A stretch of DNA of 64,000 nucleotides from Sphingomonas sp. UV9. Its GTDB lineage: Bacteria > Pseudomonadota > Alphaproteobacteria > Sphingomonadales > Sphingomonadaceae. Under the pieces are notes generated by a model, which ran no database searches, had not been told where the DNA came from, and saw nothing but the letters and a program-made list of their open reading frames with translations. Of this stretch, positions 8,404-17,501 are shown piece by piece (position 1 is the stretch's first letter; each line of letters starts with the position of its first letter). The stretch lies in contig NZ_SCIN01000003.1 in NCBI RefSeq assembly GCF_004101245.1, positions 682,001 through 746,000 on the forward strand, in the 5' to 3' direction. Made by a program: the position numbers and the translations under genes.

Positions 8404-8667
8404 TCACTTGGTACGAATGAGCACGCCGCGTGCGTTCCACTCGGAGCGGGTCTCGCAGATCGTCTCGGGCAGCGTCTTGTCCGCCTTGCGACCGAGAATG
8501 GTGCGCGGCATGCAGACGCGGCTGGTATCGTCCTTGAAGACGCTGGCAGGCAGGGTGACGGAGATCGGCTTGTCGCCGGTTGCGAAGGCGGGTGCGGCGG
8601 CGCCACCGACTGCGCCGAGGCTCGCCACCAGCAGAGCGGCAGGGCGGAACGAGAGAGACTGGAACAT
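8404..8667 (-). CDS. Secreted small protein, hypothetical (87 aa)
   Basis: The start is set at ATG 8667, which has GAAAGG upstream; an upstream ATG at 8706 is in frame but adds a non-signal-like extension. Residues 1-29 are a signal peptide ending AAPAFA before TGDKP. The mature part is about 58 residues with two Cys (VCMPRTILGR and TICETRSEW), likely a disulfide. The 'RVCMPRTILGRKADKTLPETICETRSEW' type is seen as a conserved periplasmic hypothetical in sphingomonads, as I recall it; function unknown. Confidence 0.7.
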   Translation of the reverse strand: MFQSLSFRPAALLVASLGAVGGAAAPAFATGDKPISVTLPASVFKDDTSRVCMPRTILGRKADKTLPETICETRSEWNARGVLIRTK

Positions 8668-8895
8668 TGAATGCCTTTCACAGAGCATGACACCAAACTG
8701 TGCCATGCCCGTGTCACTGCATTAATGATGCCAGACACCTAACATGTTCATCCAGCATGATTTAGTTTTATCATGCCGACAAATGATAGGGCAGGGAAAC
8801 CAATTTTCAGGAAAAACCACCAGATATCGGTAGGTCCTGAGGTACTCCGACGGCCTAGCCGCGCCCCCAATGAAGGGGGCGGGCGGGCCGATGGA

Positions 8896-8982
8896 TCAGA
8901 AGGCGGTGATGACCACCCCGACCACCAGCGCTTGAGCCGCGATCGCCAGCATGGTGCTGGTCACGGTTTCGAACATGCGCAT
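8896..8982 (-). CDS. Very small membrane peptide (28 aa), putative
   Basis: ATG 8982 follows GGAGACCTACCC, an SD-like GGAG at good spacing. The frame gives 28 residues, with a short polar start (MRMFETVTSTM) and a hydrophobic C-terminal helix (LAIAAQALVVGVVITAF). It stands alone in the 8.7-9.1 kb gap between two minus-strand genes. Only the RBS and TM helix support it. Confidence 0.4.
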   Translation of the reverse strand: MRMFETVTSTMLAIAAQALVVGVVITAF

Positions 8983-9107
8983 GGGTAGGTCTCCGATACC
9001 GGAAAAATATCCGGCAAGGGCGATATGGCTATAGTTGCGCCCTGTCGCAATTTTGTAACATACAATCGCAATTGCGTTGCGTGCACTTGCCTAGTGTTCC
9101 GGTGGGA

Positions 9108-10406
9108 TTAGGCCGCGCCGAACACCCGTGCGAAGATCGTGTCGACATGCTTCAGATGATAGCCGAGGTCGAACTTGTCCTCGAGCTCTGCATCGCTGAG
9201 CGTCACGTCCGGATCTGCCTTAAGCAGTTCGAGCAGCGACAGCGCACCGTCCGAATCCCACACCTTCATCGCGTTGCGCTGGACGAGGCGATACGCGTCC
9301 TCGCGGCTCACGCCGGCCTGCGTCAGTGCGAGCAGCACGCGCTGCGAATGGACGAGCCCGCCCATCTTGTTGAGGTTCTTCAACATCCGCTCGGGGTACA
9401 CGACCAGCTTGTCCATCACGCCGGTCAGCCGCGCGAGCGCGAAGTCGAGCGTGATCGTCGCGTCCGGCCCGATATAGCGCTCGACCGACGAGTGCGAGAT
9501 GTCGCGCTCATGCCACAGCGCGACATTCTCCATCGCGGGCGTGACATAGCCGCGCACCATCCGCGCGAGGCCGGTGAGGTTCTCGGTCAGCACCGGGTTC
9601 CGCTTGTGCGGCATGGCCGACGAGCCCTTCTGGCCGGGCGAGAAGAATTCCTCCGCTTCGAGCACTTCGGTCCGCTGCAAATGGCGCACTTCGGTCGCGA
9701 GCCGCTCGATCGAGCTGGCGATCACGCCGAGCGTCGCGAAGAACATCGCGTGGCGGTCGCGTGGGATGACCTGAGTCGAGACGGGTTCGACCGACAGGCC
9801 GAGCTTGCCCGCGACATACTCTTCGACGAACGGATCGATGTTGGCGAACGTGCCGACCGCGCCCGAGATCGCACAGGTCGCGACGTCCTCGCGCGCCGCC
9901 ACCAGCCGCGCCCGGTTGCGTGCGAACTCGGCATGCGCCTGCGCCAGCTTCAGCCCGAACGTCACCGGCTCCGCATGGATGCCGTGGCTGCGGCCGATCG
10001 TCGGCGTCATCTTGTGTTCGCGCGCACGGCGTTCAAGCACGACCAGCAGCGCGTCGAGATCGGCGATCAGGATGTCGCTCGCCTTGGCCAGCTGCACCGC
10101 GAGGCACGTGTCGAGCACGTCGGACGAGGTCATGCCCTGGTGCATGAAGCGGGCTTCGGGACCGACATGCTCGGCGACGTTGGTCAGGAAGGCGATGACG
10201 TCGTGCTTGGTCTCGCGCTCGATCTCGTCGATCCGGTCGACCTCGAACGCACCCTTTTCCCAGATCGCGGCGGCGGCTTCCTTCGGCACTACGCCCAGTT
10301 CGGCGAGCGCGTCGGTGGCGTGCGCCTCGATCTCGAACCAGATTTGAAAACGCGCTTCGGGCGTCCAGATCGCGACCATGTCGGGGCGGGAATAGCGGGG
10401 GACCAT
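9108..10406 (-). CDS. purB: Adenylosuccinate lyase
   Basis: A 432-residue member of the fumarase/aspartase superfamily. It catalyses two steps of purine synthesis (SAICAR to AICAR, and adenylosuccinate to AMP). The superfamily signature SSAMPHKRNP is present, as are GMTSSDVLDT and the catalytic-His region IGRSHGIHAEPVTFG. The N-terminus MVPRYSRPDMVAIW is typical of the alphaproteobacterial/Bacillus-type enzyme. Length is normal. It is monocistronic on the minus strand. Confidence 0.97.
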   Translation of the reverse strand: MVPRYSRPDMVAIWTPEARFQIWFEIEAHATDALAELGVVPKEAAAAIWEKGAFEVDRIDEIERETKHDVIAFLTNVAEHVGPEARFMHQGMTSSDVLDTCLAVQLAKASDILIADLDALLVVLERRAREHKMTPTIGRSHGIHAEPVTFGLKLAQAHAEFARNRARLVAAREDVATCAISGAVGTFANIDPFVEEYVAGKLGLSVEPVSTQVIPRDRHAMFFATLGVIASSIERLATEVRHLQRTEVLEAEEFFSPGQKGSSAMPHKRNPVLTENLTGLARMVRGYVTPAMENVALWHERDISHSSVERYIGPDATITLDFALARLTGVMDKLVVYPERMLKNLNKMGGLVHSQRVLLALTQAGVSREDAYRLVQRNAMKVWDSDGALSLLELLKADPDVTLSDAELEDKFDLGYHLKHVDTIFARVFGAA

Positions 10407-10625
10407 GGGTTTCCTCGGGGCTGGTGAATGGCACGGCTCGTCGCGCGCTCCCCTCGGGAGACGCCTGCGGAGCGCCTAGCAGGCCATCGACGGGGGTACA
10501 AACTGCAATGCGTTCGGCCTATATCCGCCTTCGACGGTTGGTGTGCTGCAGTATTCGCCTAGTATCCTCGTGGCTGCTGCGGCGATCGTCCAGTAACGAT
10601 TTCGATTAGCCGATGGAGAATGGCA

Positions 10626-11087
10626 ATGCTCAAATATGCTCTGCTCGCAGGCGCGATGACGATTGCTGCGCCAGCGCTCGCGCAATCCACGATGACATCG
10701 CCGCAGACTGCGCCGGGGGCTACACCGGGCGCAACCGATCCTTCGATGTCGCCCACCCAAACCGCGCCGGGCCAGACGCCACCAGCTCAGTCTGCGCCAA
10801 GCCAGACCGCACAGACCGCACAGGCGACGCAGCCTGCGAGCAGCGATCAGGTCGCGCAGGTCGTCGACACCGAATTCCCGACCTATGACAAGAATGGCGA
10901 CGGCAAGCTCAGCACGAGCGAATTCAGCGCATGGATGGTAGCCCTGAAGACCAAGACCGACCCGAGCACCAAGCCGGATGCGCCCGAGACGAAGAAATGG
11001 GTCGCCGCGGCCTTCGCGCAGGCCGATACCGACAAGAGCAAGTCGCTGACCAAGCCGGAACTGACCAGCTTCCTGTCGCAGGGCTGA
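10626..11087 (+). CDS. Secreted EF-hand protein
   Basis: The start is set at ATG 10626 because GGAG lies 7 bases upstream; an ATG at 10620 is too close to it. A signal peptide (MLKYALLAGAMTIAAPALAQ) is followed by a low-complexity Thr/Pro/Gln/Ala region (about 20-75), then a pair of EF-hands. The first loop is DKNGDGKLSTSEF (complete Ca ligand set) and the second is DTDKSKSLTKPEL (degenerate glycine). It is likely a periplasmic calcium-binding protein. Its own terminator follows at 11117. Confidence 0.85.
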   Translation: MLKYALLAGAMTIAAPALAQSTMTSPQTAPGATPGATDPSMSPTQTAPGQTPPAQSAPSQTAQTAQATQPASSDQVAQVVDTEFPTYDKNGDGKLSTSEFSAWMVALKTKTDPSTKPDAPETKKWVAAAFAQADTDKSKSLTKPELTSFLSQG

Positions 11088-11116
11088 TCCACCGCGATCT
11101 CGTGGAATGGGCAAGA

Positions 11117-11145
11117 GGCCGTCGGGATACCCCGGCGGCCTTTTT
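11117..11145 (+). terminator. Rho-independent terminator after the EF-hand gene
   Basis: GGCCGTCGGG, loop ATAC, CCCGGCGGCC, then TTTTT. A 10-bp stem with one G-T pair, 30 bases after the stop codon. Confidence 0.9.
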
Positions 11146-11199
11146 CGCGTCGCGAGCGCAGGGATCGTGCCGGTCTGCAGCAAGACGAACCGACGCGTC

Positions 11200-11904
11200 C
11201 TAGATCAAGCCTTGCGCGCGCAAGCTGACATGGCCGCCGGTGCCCATCACGATATGGTCGTGCACGGTGATACCCAGCCGTTTGCCGGCCTCGGCGATGG
11301 TCCGCGTGATCTCGATGTCCGCGCGGCTGGGGGAGGGGTCTCCGCTCGGGTGGTTGTGGACGAGGATGATCGAGGCCGATCCGAGGTCGATCGCGCGGCG
11401 GATGACCTCGCGGACATAGACCGCGGCCTGGTCGATCGAGCCCTTGCTCATCACCTCGTCGCGGATCAGCATGTTCTTCGTATTGAGGTGCAGCACGCGA
11501 AACCGCTCGATCGCGTGGTGTGCCATGTCGGCGCGGAGATAATCGAGCAACGCCTGCCAATTGGCGAGAACCGGTCGTTCGCTGACGTGGGACTGAAGCA
11601 GACGAATCGCGGCCGCATGCGCGATCTTGATCGCCGCGGTCGAGATTTCGCCCATGCCCTTCACCCGGCCGAGCGCCTCGGCATCCGCGGTGAGCACCCC
11701 GCCGATCCCACCGAATTCGCGCATCAGCGCCTTGGCGAGCGCCTTGGTATCCCCGCGGGGAATGGCGATCGCGAGCAGGTATTCGACCAGTTCGTGATCG
11801 AGCAACGCGTCGCTGCCGCCTTCGAACAGGCGTTTGCGCAGCCGGCCGCGATGGCCTTTCAGATCGTTCCCCAAGACTGTGGCGTCGTCGTCTGCATCGG
11901 CCAT
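11200..11904 (-). CDS. radC: RadC/JAB-domain DNA repair-like protein
   Basis: A 234-residue RadC family protein. An N-terminal helix-hairpin-helix region (about 60-85, LGRVKGMGEISTAAIKIAHA) precedes a C-terminal JAMM metallo-domain with HNHPSGDPSPSRAD. The E in the upstream part and the H-x-H...D set are the metal ligands. The family's role is unsettled: the original radC phenotype was later assigned to recG, and homologues are common on mobile elements, but this copy sits among core genes. It is convergent with the EF-hand gene and divergent from ydbH. Confidence 0.93.
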   Translation of the reverse strand: MADADDDATVLGNDLKGHRGRLRKRLFEGGSDALLDHELVEYLLAIAIPRGDTKALAKALMREFGGIGGVLTADAEALGRVKGMGEISTAAIKIAHAAAIRLLQSHVSERPVLANWQALLDYLRADMAHHAIERFRVLHLNTKNMLIRDEVMSKGSIDQAAVYVREVIRRAIDLGSASIILVHNHPSGDPSPSRADIEITRTIAEAGKRLGITVHDHIVMGTGGHVSLRAQGLI

Positions 11905-11990
11905 ATCGTGAGGCTAGCACATCCGCGCGCAATTGCATGACGCCCCCGCTCCCGCCTATGCAAGGCCCCGACGAGCGGCGGAGTGAGTGA

Positions 11991-14900
11991 GTGAGCGAGA
12001 CGAGCGAGACGGGGGCCGACCCCGGACCCCAACCTCGCCGTCCGCGCGTCCGGCGCGTAATTCTCGTCATCGCGCTGGTTTTGCTGGCTGCGCTGATCGC
12101 GTTGTGGCTGGTCCGCAAACCGATCGCCGAGGGCTTTATCGATCGCGAACTCGCGAAAGCCGGCGTGCCTGCGCGGTACGAGATCGCGGACCTGGCGCTG
12201 GGCGGCCAGCGGCTCACCAACGTCGTGCTGGGCGATCCCGCGCATCCCGACCTGGTGGCGGACTGGGTCGAGACACGGACCGGGGTCGGGCTGTCGGGGC
12301 CGTATCTGGAGGGCGTGCGCGCGGGGAAAGTTCGGCTGCGTGGCCGGCTGATCGACGGCAAGGTTTCGCTCGGCGCGATCGACAAACTGCTCCCGGCATC
12401 GACGGGCAAGCCGTTCTCGCTGCCTGCGCTCGAGGTGGCGATCGCCGATGGGCGGATGCGGCTGGAGACGCCGCAGGGTGTCGTCGGGCTGAAGCTCGCC
12501 GGATCGGGCAAGCTTGATGACGGTTTTCGCGGTACATTGGCGGCGATCAGCGAGCGGCTCGACGTTGCTGGCTGCGCGATCGACCGGATGGCGGCGACGG
12601 TGAAACTGCGGATCGACGCGGCGAAACCGACGATCACCGGGCCGATTCGCATATCGCGACTCGCCTGCGGAGCGACGCGGATCGATCACCTCGTCGCGGA
12701 TATGGACGTCGGGCTCTCGGCGGCGCTCGACCGCTGGCAGGGCAAGGCGACGCTGAAGACCGGCGCGGCCCGTACGCCGGGTATCGCGCTGGCGGGGGCA
12801 GGGGGCACGCTCGACTTTACCGGCACCGCAGCGGCGACCAGCGGCAAGGCGGATATCGCCGCCGATACCGTGCGGACTGCGGAAGGCCGGGCACGGCGTG
12901 TTTCGATTGCGGGCGCATACCGGATCGGCAAGCAGATCGCATTCGACGGACGCGTGCGGGCGAGCGGTGCGGCCGTGACGCAGGCGCGGCGTGCGGGCGT
13001 GGGCGGCCTTGCCAGCGCGGCGGCGGGAACGCCGGTGGCACCGCTCGCGGTCGCCATGACGCAGGCCATCGTGCGCGCCGGGCGCGGTTTCGCAGCCGAT
13101 GGCGACGTGTCGGTGCGGATCGACGGCGGACGCGGCAGGGCGGTGCTGTCCCGCCTCGCGCTCGCCTCGGCCAGCGGTGCGCGCGTGGCGCTCGGCGGCG
13201 GAAGGGGCGTTGCGTTCGGTTGGCCGAATGGCGGCGTGCGGCTCGACACAAACCTGGCGCTGCAAGGCGGCGGCCTGCCCGAGGCGCGCGTGTCGCTCGC
13301 GCAGGCGAAGCCCGGCGCGGCGGTCCGCGGCGTGGCGCGAATCGCCCCTTATGCGGCGGGCGGCGCCCGGCTGGCGCTGACCCCGGTGACGTTCAGCGCG
13401 ACGCCCGGCGGCGCCACCTCGATTGCCACGCAGGCGACGCTAGACGGGCCGATCGCGAACGGCCGTGTGGACGGCCTGTCGATGCCGGTGGCGGCTTTGT
13501 GGAATGGTCGTGGTCGGTTGGTCGTCAACACCGGCTGCGCCCCGCTTGCCGTCCAGCGCCTCGCGATATCCGGACTGGTACTCGATCCGTCGCGACTGAC
13601 CTTGTGCCCCGTCGGCGGCGCACTGGTCCAGGTCGATGGCGCGCGGGTCGGCGGTGGCGCGAAGATCGCCGCGGCGATGCTCAAGGGGCGGCTGGGCACC
13701 ACCCCGATCACGCTCGCGACCTCTGGCGCGACCGTCCGACTGGCAGATCGCGGCTTTGCGATCGACGGCGTGCAGACGCGAATCGGCGCGCCCGAGCGGG
13801 TCACGCGACTCGATTTCGGCACCATTACGGGCCGCATGACGGGGCAGGGCGTCGCCGGCGCGTTTACCGGAGGCTCGGGCCAGATCGCCAACGTGCCGCT
13901 GCTGCTCGGCGCGGCTGCGGGGGAGTGGACGCTCGTCGGCGGTGCGCTGAACCTCACCGGCACGATGGGCGTTTCCGATGCCGCGCCGACGCCGCGGTTC
14001 AAGCCGCTCGCCGCGCGTACCGTGACGCTCGCGCTCGTGAACGGCACGATCACCGCCGCGGGCACGCTGTTCGAGCCGACCACCAGCACCAAGGTCGCCG
14101 ACGTCACGCTAAATCACGCGCTCGGGACGGGGGCGGGCAAGGCTGACCTGAACGTGCCCGCGATCGCGTTCGCCAAGGACAGACTGCAACCCGACGCACT
14201 GACCCCGCTGACCTTCGGCGTGATCGCCGACGTCAATGGCTCGGTCAGCGGCGAGGGGCATATCGCCTGGAACGCGGCCGGCGTGACGAGCACCGGCGTG
14301 TTCCGCACCGCCGGCACCGATCTCGCCGCGGCGTTCGGCCCGGTGACCGGGATCGCCACCGAGATCCGCTTCACCGACCTGCTCAATCTCCAGAGCGCGC
14401 CGGGGCAGGTGGCGACGATCCGCACGCTGAACCCCGGCATCCCGGTCACCGACGGCACGGTCCGCTACCAGACGCTGCCGGGCGCGCGCGTGCAGGTCGA
14501 GGGCGGCTCCTGGCCGTTCGCCGGCGGATCGCTGACGCTCGATCCGACCCTGCTCGATTTCTCCGCGCCGAAGGAGCGGCGGATGACGTTCCACATCGCC
14601 AACATGGCGGCCGACCAGTTCCTCCAGCAGTTCGATTTCAAGAATCTCGACGCGACCGGGATCTTCGACGGAGTCCTGCCGATGATCTTCGACCAGAGCG
14701 GCGGCCGGATCGAGGGCGGCGATCTGCGCGTGCGGCCGGGTGGAGGGACGCTCGCCTATGTCGGCGATCTCAGCCAGAAGGATCTCGGTATCTGGGCGAA
14801 CATCGCGTTCCAAGCGCTGAAGTCGCTGCGCTATCAGTCGTTGCGGGTCGGCATGAACGGGCCGCTCGCCGGCGAGATGGTCACCGACGTGCGCTTCGCC

Positions 14901-15155
14901 GGGATCAGCCAGGGCGAGGGGGCAAAGGCGAACTTCATCGTCCGCCGCCTCCAGAAACTGCCGTTCGTGTTCAATATCCGGATCAAGGCGCCGTTCCGCG
15001 GGCTGCTCGATACCGCGCAGAGCTTCTACGACCCGAAGCGGCTGATCGAGCGCAACCTGCCCGCGCTGATCCAACAGCAGTCGGCGCCTCTCCCGCCTTC
15101 ATCACCGCCCAAACCTTCCCTCATTCAGCCCCTGGAAAGCAGTATCGTGCCATGA
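11991..15155 (+). CDS. ydbH: YdbH-family AsmA-like envelope lipid transport protein
   Basis: A 1054-residue protein with one N-terminal membrane anchor (residues about 24-43, VILVIALVLLAALIALWLV). A very long periplasmic beta-rich region full of Gly/Ala repeats follows, ending in the YdbH C-terminal domain (LDFSAPKERRMTFHIANMAADQFLQQFDFKNLDATGIFDGVLPM). In E. coli YdbH, TamB and YhdP act redundantly to move glycerophospholipids to the outer membrane. The next two genes encode its partner YnbE and YdbL, which supports the call. The start is GTG 11991. ATGA overlap with the next gene means tight coupling. Confidence 0.9.
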   Translation: MSETSETGADPGPQPRRPRVRRVILVIALVLLAALIALWLVRKPIAEGFIDRELAKAGVPARYEIADLALGGQRLTNVVLGDPAHPDLVADWVETRTGVGLSGPYLEGVRAGKVRLRGRLIDGKVSLGAIDKLLPASTGKPFSLPALEVAIADGRMRLETPQGVVGLKLAGSGKLDDGFRGTLAAISERLDVAGCAIDRMAATVKLRIDAAKPTITGPIRISRLACGATRIDHLVADMDVGLSAALDRWQGKATLKTGAARTPGIALAGAGGTLDFTGTAAATSGKADIAADTVRTAEGRARRVSIAGAYRIGKQIAFDGRVRASGAAVTQARRAGVGGLASAAAGTPVAPLAVAMTQAIVRAGRGFAADGDVSVRIDGGRGRAVLSRLALASASGARVALGGGRGVAFGWPNGGVRLDTNLALQGGGLPEARVSLAQAKPGAAVRGVARIAPYAAGGARLALTPVTFSATPGGATSIATQATLDGPIANGRVDGLSMPVAALWNGRGRLVVNTGCAPLAVQRLAISGLVLDPSRLTLCPVGGALVQVDGARVGGGAKIAAAMLKGRLGTTPITLATSGATVRLADRGFAIDGVQTRIGAPERVTRLDFGTITGRMTGQGVAGAFTGGSGQIANVPLLLGAAAGEWTLVGGALNLTGTMGVSDAAPTPRFKPLAARTVTLALVNGTITAAGTLFEPTTSTKVADVTLNHALGTGAGKADLNVPAIAFAKDRLQPDALTPLTFGVIADVNGSVSGEGHIAWNAAGVTSTGVFRTAGTDLAAAFGPVTGIATEIRFTDLLNLQSAPGQVATIRTLNPGIPVTDGTVRYQTLPGARVQVEGGSWPFAGGSLTLDPTLLDFSAPKERRMTFHIANMAADQFLQQFDFKNLDATGIFDGVLPMIFDQSGGRIEGGDLRVRPGGGTLAYVGDLSQKDLGIWANIAFQALKSLRYQSLRVGMNGPLAGEMVTDVRFAGISQGEGAKANFIVRRLQKLPFVFNIRIKAPFRGLLDTAQSFYDPKRLIERNLPALIQQQSAPLPPSSPPKPSLIQPLESSIVP

Positions 15156-15379
15156 CCGAAACAGGATTGAAGAAGCTGGAGCAAAGGCCGATCTTGCAGG
15201 TGATGAGGACGATCGCTTTTCTGGTCACGACCGCCGCCGCCCTGCCGGGCTGCATCAGCGTGTCGGCGCCCGACAAGCCGATCGAGATCAACCTCAACAT
15301 CAACGTCACGCAGGAAGTGGTCTATCGTCTCGATGGCGAGGCGAAATCGTTGATCCAGCAGAATCCGGGGATATTTTGA
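15152..15379 (+). CDS. ynbE: YnbE-family outer-membrane lipoprotein
   Basis: The protein is 75 residues from ATG 15152, which overlaps the ydbH stop (ATGA). An internal ATG at 15203 would give 58 residues, closer to the roughly 61 of the E. coli protein and beginning directly at the signal (MRTIAFLVTTAAALPGC). Either start keeps the lipobox LPGC. The mature part is IEINLNINVTQEVVYRLDGEAKSLI, the conserved YnbE segment. In E. coli this lipoprotein bridges YdbH to the outer membrane by beta-strand pairing. It is the middle gene of the ydbH-ynbE-ydbL operon. Confidence 0.88.
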   Translation: MTETGLKKLEQRPILQVMRTIAFLVTTAAALPGCISVSAPDKPIEINLNINVTQEVVYRLDGEAKSLIQQNPGIF

Positions 15380-15380
15380 T

Positions 15381-15758
15381 ATGAAGAAGGTCATTGCCAT
15401 GATTGCCGCAGCCGCGGTTCTCGGCGGCCTTTCGGTGGCGGCGTCGGCGCAGCGCGATCCGGCCTATGCCGCGGCGCGCGCGGGCGGAGAGATCGGCGAG
15501 CAGCCCGACGGGTATCTCGGCCTTGTCGGTGCGGCGAGCGGAGACCTGCGCGCGCTGGTCAACAACATCAATATCCAGCGCAAGTCGGCGTACACGCAAA
15601 AGGCGCAGGCGAGTGGCGCGACGGTCGAGCAGCTGGCGTTCACCAGCGGCTGCAACCTGATCGCGGCGACGAACCCGGGCGAAAAATACAAGACGCCGAA
15701 CGGGGTCTGGAAGACCCGCACCGCCAGCGCGCCCGAGCGCGATTCGCGCTGCGTTTGA
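15381..15758 (+). CDS. ydbL: YdbL-family periplasmic protein (DUF1318)
   Basis: A 125-residue protein with a signal peptide (MKKVIAMIAAAAVLGGLSVAASAQ). The DUF1318 core is GEIGEQPDGYLGLVGAA, VNNINIQRKSAYTQKA, and the Cys pair in FTSGCNLIAATNPGEKY and DSRCV. Only one base separates it from the ynbE stop. In E. coli YdbL is a periplasmic partner that regulates the YdbH-YnbE interaction. All three parts of the system are therefore present here. Confidence 0.9.
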   Translation: MKKVIAMIAAAAVLGGLSVAASAQRDPAYAAARAGGEIGEQPDGYLGLVGAASGDLRALVNNINIQRKSAYTQKAQASGATVEQLAFTSGCNLIAATNPGEKYKTPNGVWKTRTASAPERDSRCV

Positions 15759-15768
15759 ATTCGGGCAA

Positions 15769-15890
15769 TCCTCCCCCGCAAGGGGGAGGTGGCAGGCGCA
15801 GCATGACGGCGGGGGAGGAAAGGAGAACAGCGGTTCCGTGTCCTCCCCCTCCGACGCCTCTGGCGCCACCTCCCCCTGGCGGGGGAGGAT
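15769..15890. repeat. Palindromic repeat, family C copy 2
   Basis: Left arm TCCTCCCCCGCAAGGGGGAG, right arm CTCCCCCTGGCGGGGGAGGA, with a looser middle that contains further CCTCCCCCTC/GGGGGAGG blocks. It lies at the end of the ydbHL operon. Confidence 0.85.
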
Positions 15891-15928
15891 CGCCCGGTGC
15901 CCACATCATGACACGCAATTCACACCGG

Positions 15929-15957
15929 TTGACTTGCACCCCCCCCTTTTCTAAACG
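15929..15957 (+). promoter_or_regulatory. Candidate sigma-70 promoter of the ATP synthase Fo operon
   Basis: TTGACT at 15929-15934, 17 bases including a run of C, then TAAACG at 15952. It lies about 75 bases before the GTG of atpI and after the family C repeat that ends the previous operon. Confidence 0.45.
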
Positions 15958-16028
15958 GACCGCGCCTTGGCGGGATCGCTCGTCGCTGCGTATTTCTCCC
16001 CGGTGTCGTATCTGGAGGAGGGACTTGC

Positions 16029-16349
16029 GTGGCGGAGATCGAACCCGGACAGGACCCCCAGGGTGTTGACGATCCGCGACTTTCCGCGCTCGATGAGCGA
16101 TTGAGAGAGGTCAAGGCTCGGGAAGCGCTGGCAAAGGGGCAGAAGGGGGCGGATGCCGAGCGGGGATACTCGCAAGGCAATCGCGTCATTTCCGCTCTGA
16201 TCGGGAGTCTCGTCGGCAGTGCGCTGATCGGCTGGTTGATTGACCACTGGTTCGGTACTGGCCCTTGGGGGCTGATCGTGTTGCTGTTCCTCGGGATAGC
16301 GGTCGCGTTCAGGCAGATCATTCGAATTTCAGGCGAACGCCCGGAGTAA
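16029..16349 (+). CDS. atpI: ATP synthase protein I (AtpI/AtpZ family)
   Basis: A 106-residue protein. Residues 1-50 form a charged, helical N-terminus (ALDERLREVKAREALAKGQKG). Two membrane segments follow (VISALIGSLVGSALIGWLIDHWF and GLIVLLFLGIAVAFRQIIRI). The GTG follows a strong SD (GGAGGAGGGAC). AtpI helps assemble the c-ring and in some bacteria is linked to Mg uptake. First gene of the I-a-c-b'-b operon. Confidence 0.93.
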   Translation: MAEIEPGQDPQGVDDPRLSALDERLREVKAREALAKGQKGADAERGYSQGNRVISALIGSLVGSALIGWLIDHWFGTGPWGLIVLLFLGIAVAFRQIIRISGERPE

Positions 16350-16386
16350 CCGGGCGTTTGTCGTATCAAGACGGCAGGGATTCCAC

Positions 16387-17178
16387 GTGGCGGCAGAACA
16401 GGGCGGCAAGATCGATCCGATGCACCAGTTCCTGATCGAGCCGGCGTTCGGCTCGCACTGGATCGTAGGGGGCTATGACCTGTCGTTCACCAACTCCGCA
16501 TTGTGGATGGTGGTGACGCTGGTCGCATTGTGGGCGTTCATGATCGGCGGGATGAAGCGCGAGCTCGTCCCCGGTCGATGGCAGATGGCGGTCGAAGGCT
16601 TCACCGGCTTCATCTCGGGCATGCTCGAGCAGAATGTCGGCCCCGGCGGCAAGCGTTTCGTGCCTTATGTCTTCTCGCTGTTCATGTTCATCCTGTTCGC
16701 GAACATCATCGGCCTGCTGCCGTTCGGCATCGTCCCCGGCGTTCACCCGTTCACCGTGACCAGCCACATGACCGTCACCGGCGTGCTGGCGCTGATCAGC
16801 TTCGCGATCGTGCTGCTCGTCGGTTTCGGCAAGCACGGCTTCCACTTCTTCTCGCTGTTCGTGCCGAGCGGCACGCCCGTGCTGATGATCCCGCTGATCT
16901 TCGTGGTCGAGCTGATGTCGTTCCTGGTGCGTCCGTTCTCGCTCGGTCTGCGACTGTTCGTAGCGATGACCGCAGGGCACATCCTGCTCAAGGTTCTCGC
17001 CGCGTTCGTGATCAACGGCCTGAACCTGGGCGGGATGTATATCGGGCTGGTGAGCGCGCCGAGCATGCTGCTGATGATTGGCATCACGCTGCTCGAGCTG
17101 CTGGTCGCCGCGATCCAGGCCTATGTCTTCGCGTTGCTGACGTCGGTCTATCTGAACGACGCCGTCAATCTTCACTAA
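16387..17178 (+). CDS. atpB: F0F1 ATP synthase subunit a
   Basis: A 263-residue polytopic protein forming the proton half-channels. The start GTG 16387 gives an N-terminus (MAAEQGGKIDPMHQF) typical of alphaproteobacterial subunit a. The essential Arg is in FSLGLRLFVAMTAGH, and the final helices (LLELLVAAIQAYVFALLTSVYLNDAV) carry the Gln and Tyr residues of the family. It is 37 bases after atpI. Confidence 0.97.
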   Translation: MAAEQGGKIDPMHQFLIEPAFGSHWIVGGYDLSFTNSALWMVVTLVALWAFMIGGMKRELVPGRWQMAVEGFTGFISGMLEQNVGPGGKRFVPYVFSLFMFILFANIIGLLPFGIVPGVHPFTVTSHMTVTGVLALISFAIVLLVGFGKHGFHFFSLFVPSGTPVLMIPLIFVVELMSFLVRPFSLGLRLFVAMTAGHILLKVLAAFVINGLNLGGMYIGLVSAPSMLLMIGITLLELLVAAIQAYVFALLTSVYLNDAVNLH

Positions 17179-17216
17179 GTTTTCCATTACCTAACTGATT
17201 TCAAAGGGAATTTATC

Positions 17217-17444
17217 ATGGACGCACAAGCAGCAAAGATGATCGGTGCCGGCCTCGCAGCGATCGGCATGGGCCTCGCCGCACTCGGCGTGGGCAACGTG
17301 TTCGCCCAGTTCCTCGCCGGCGCTCTCCGTAACCCGGGCGCAGCCGACAGCCAGCAGGGCCGTCTGTTCATCGGTTTCGCAGCAGCCGAGCTTCTCGGCC
17401 TGCTCGCCTTCGTCACCATGATCATCCTGGTGTTCGTCGCCTAA
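17217..17444 (+). CDS. atpE: F0F1 ATP synthase subunit c
   Basis: A 75-residue hairpin of two membrane helices. The polar loop is ALRNPGAADSQQGR. The proton-carrying carboxylate is Glu58 in AAAELLGLLAF. The ATG follows AAAGGGAATTTATC. It is flanked by subunit a and b'. Confidence 0.98.
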   Translation: MDAQAAKMIGAGLAAIGMGLAALGVGNVFAQFLAGALRNPGAADSQQGRLFIGFAAAELLGLLAFVTMIILVFVA

Positions 17445-17501
17445 CCACTCGGTGATTTGGCCGGGCAACCGCGCCCGGCCGGATTAACGCAGGACAGACC
17501 A

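Noticed and set aside
9072..10427. Open frame of 451 codons antisense to purB
   Set aside because: Shadow of purB; no RBS or domain.
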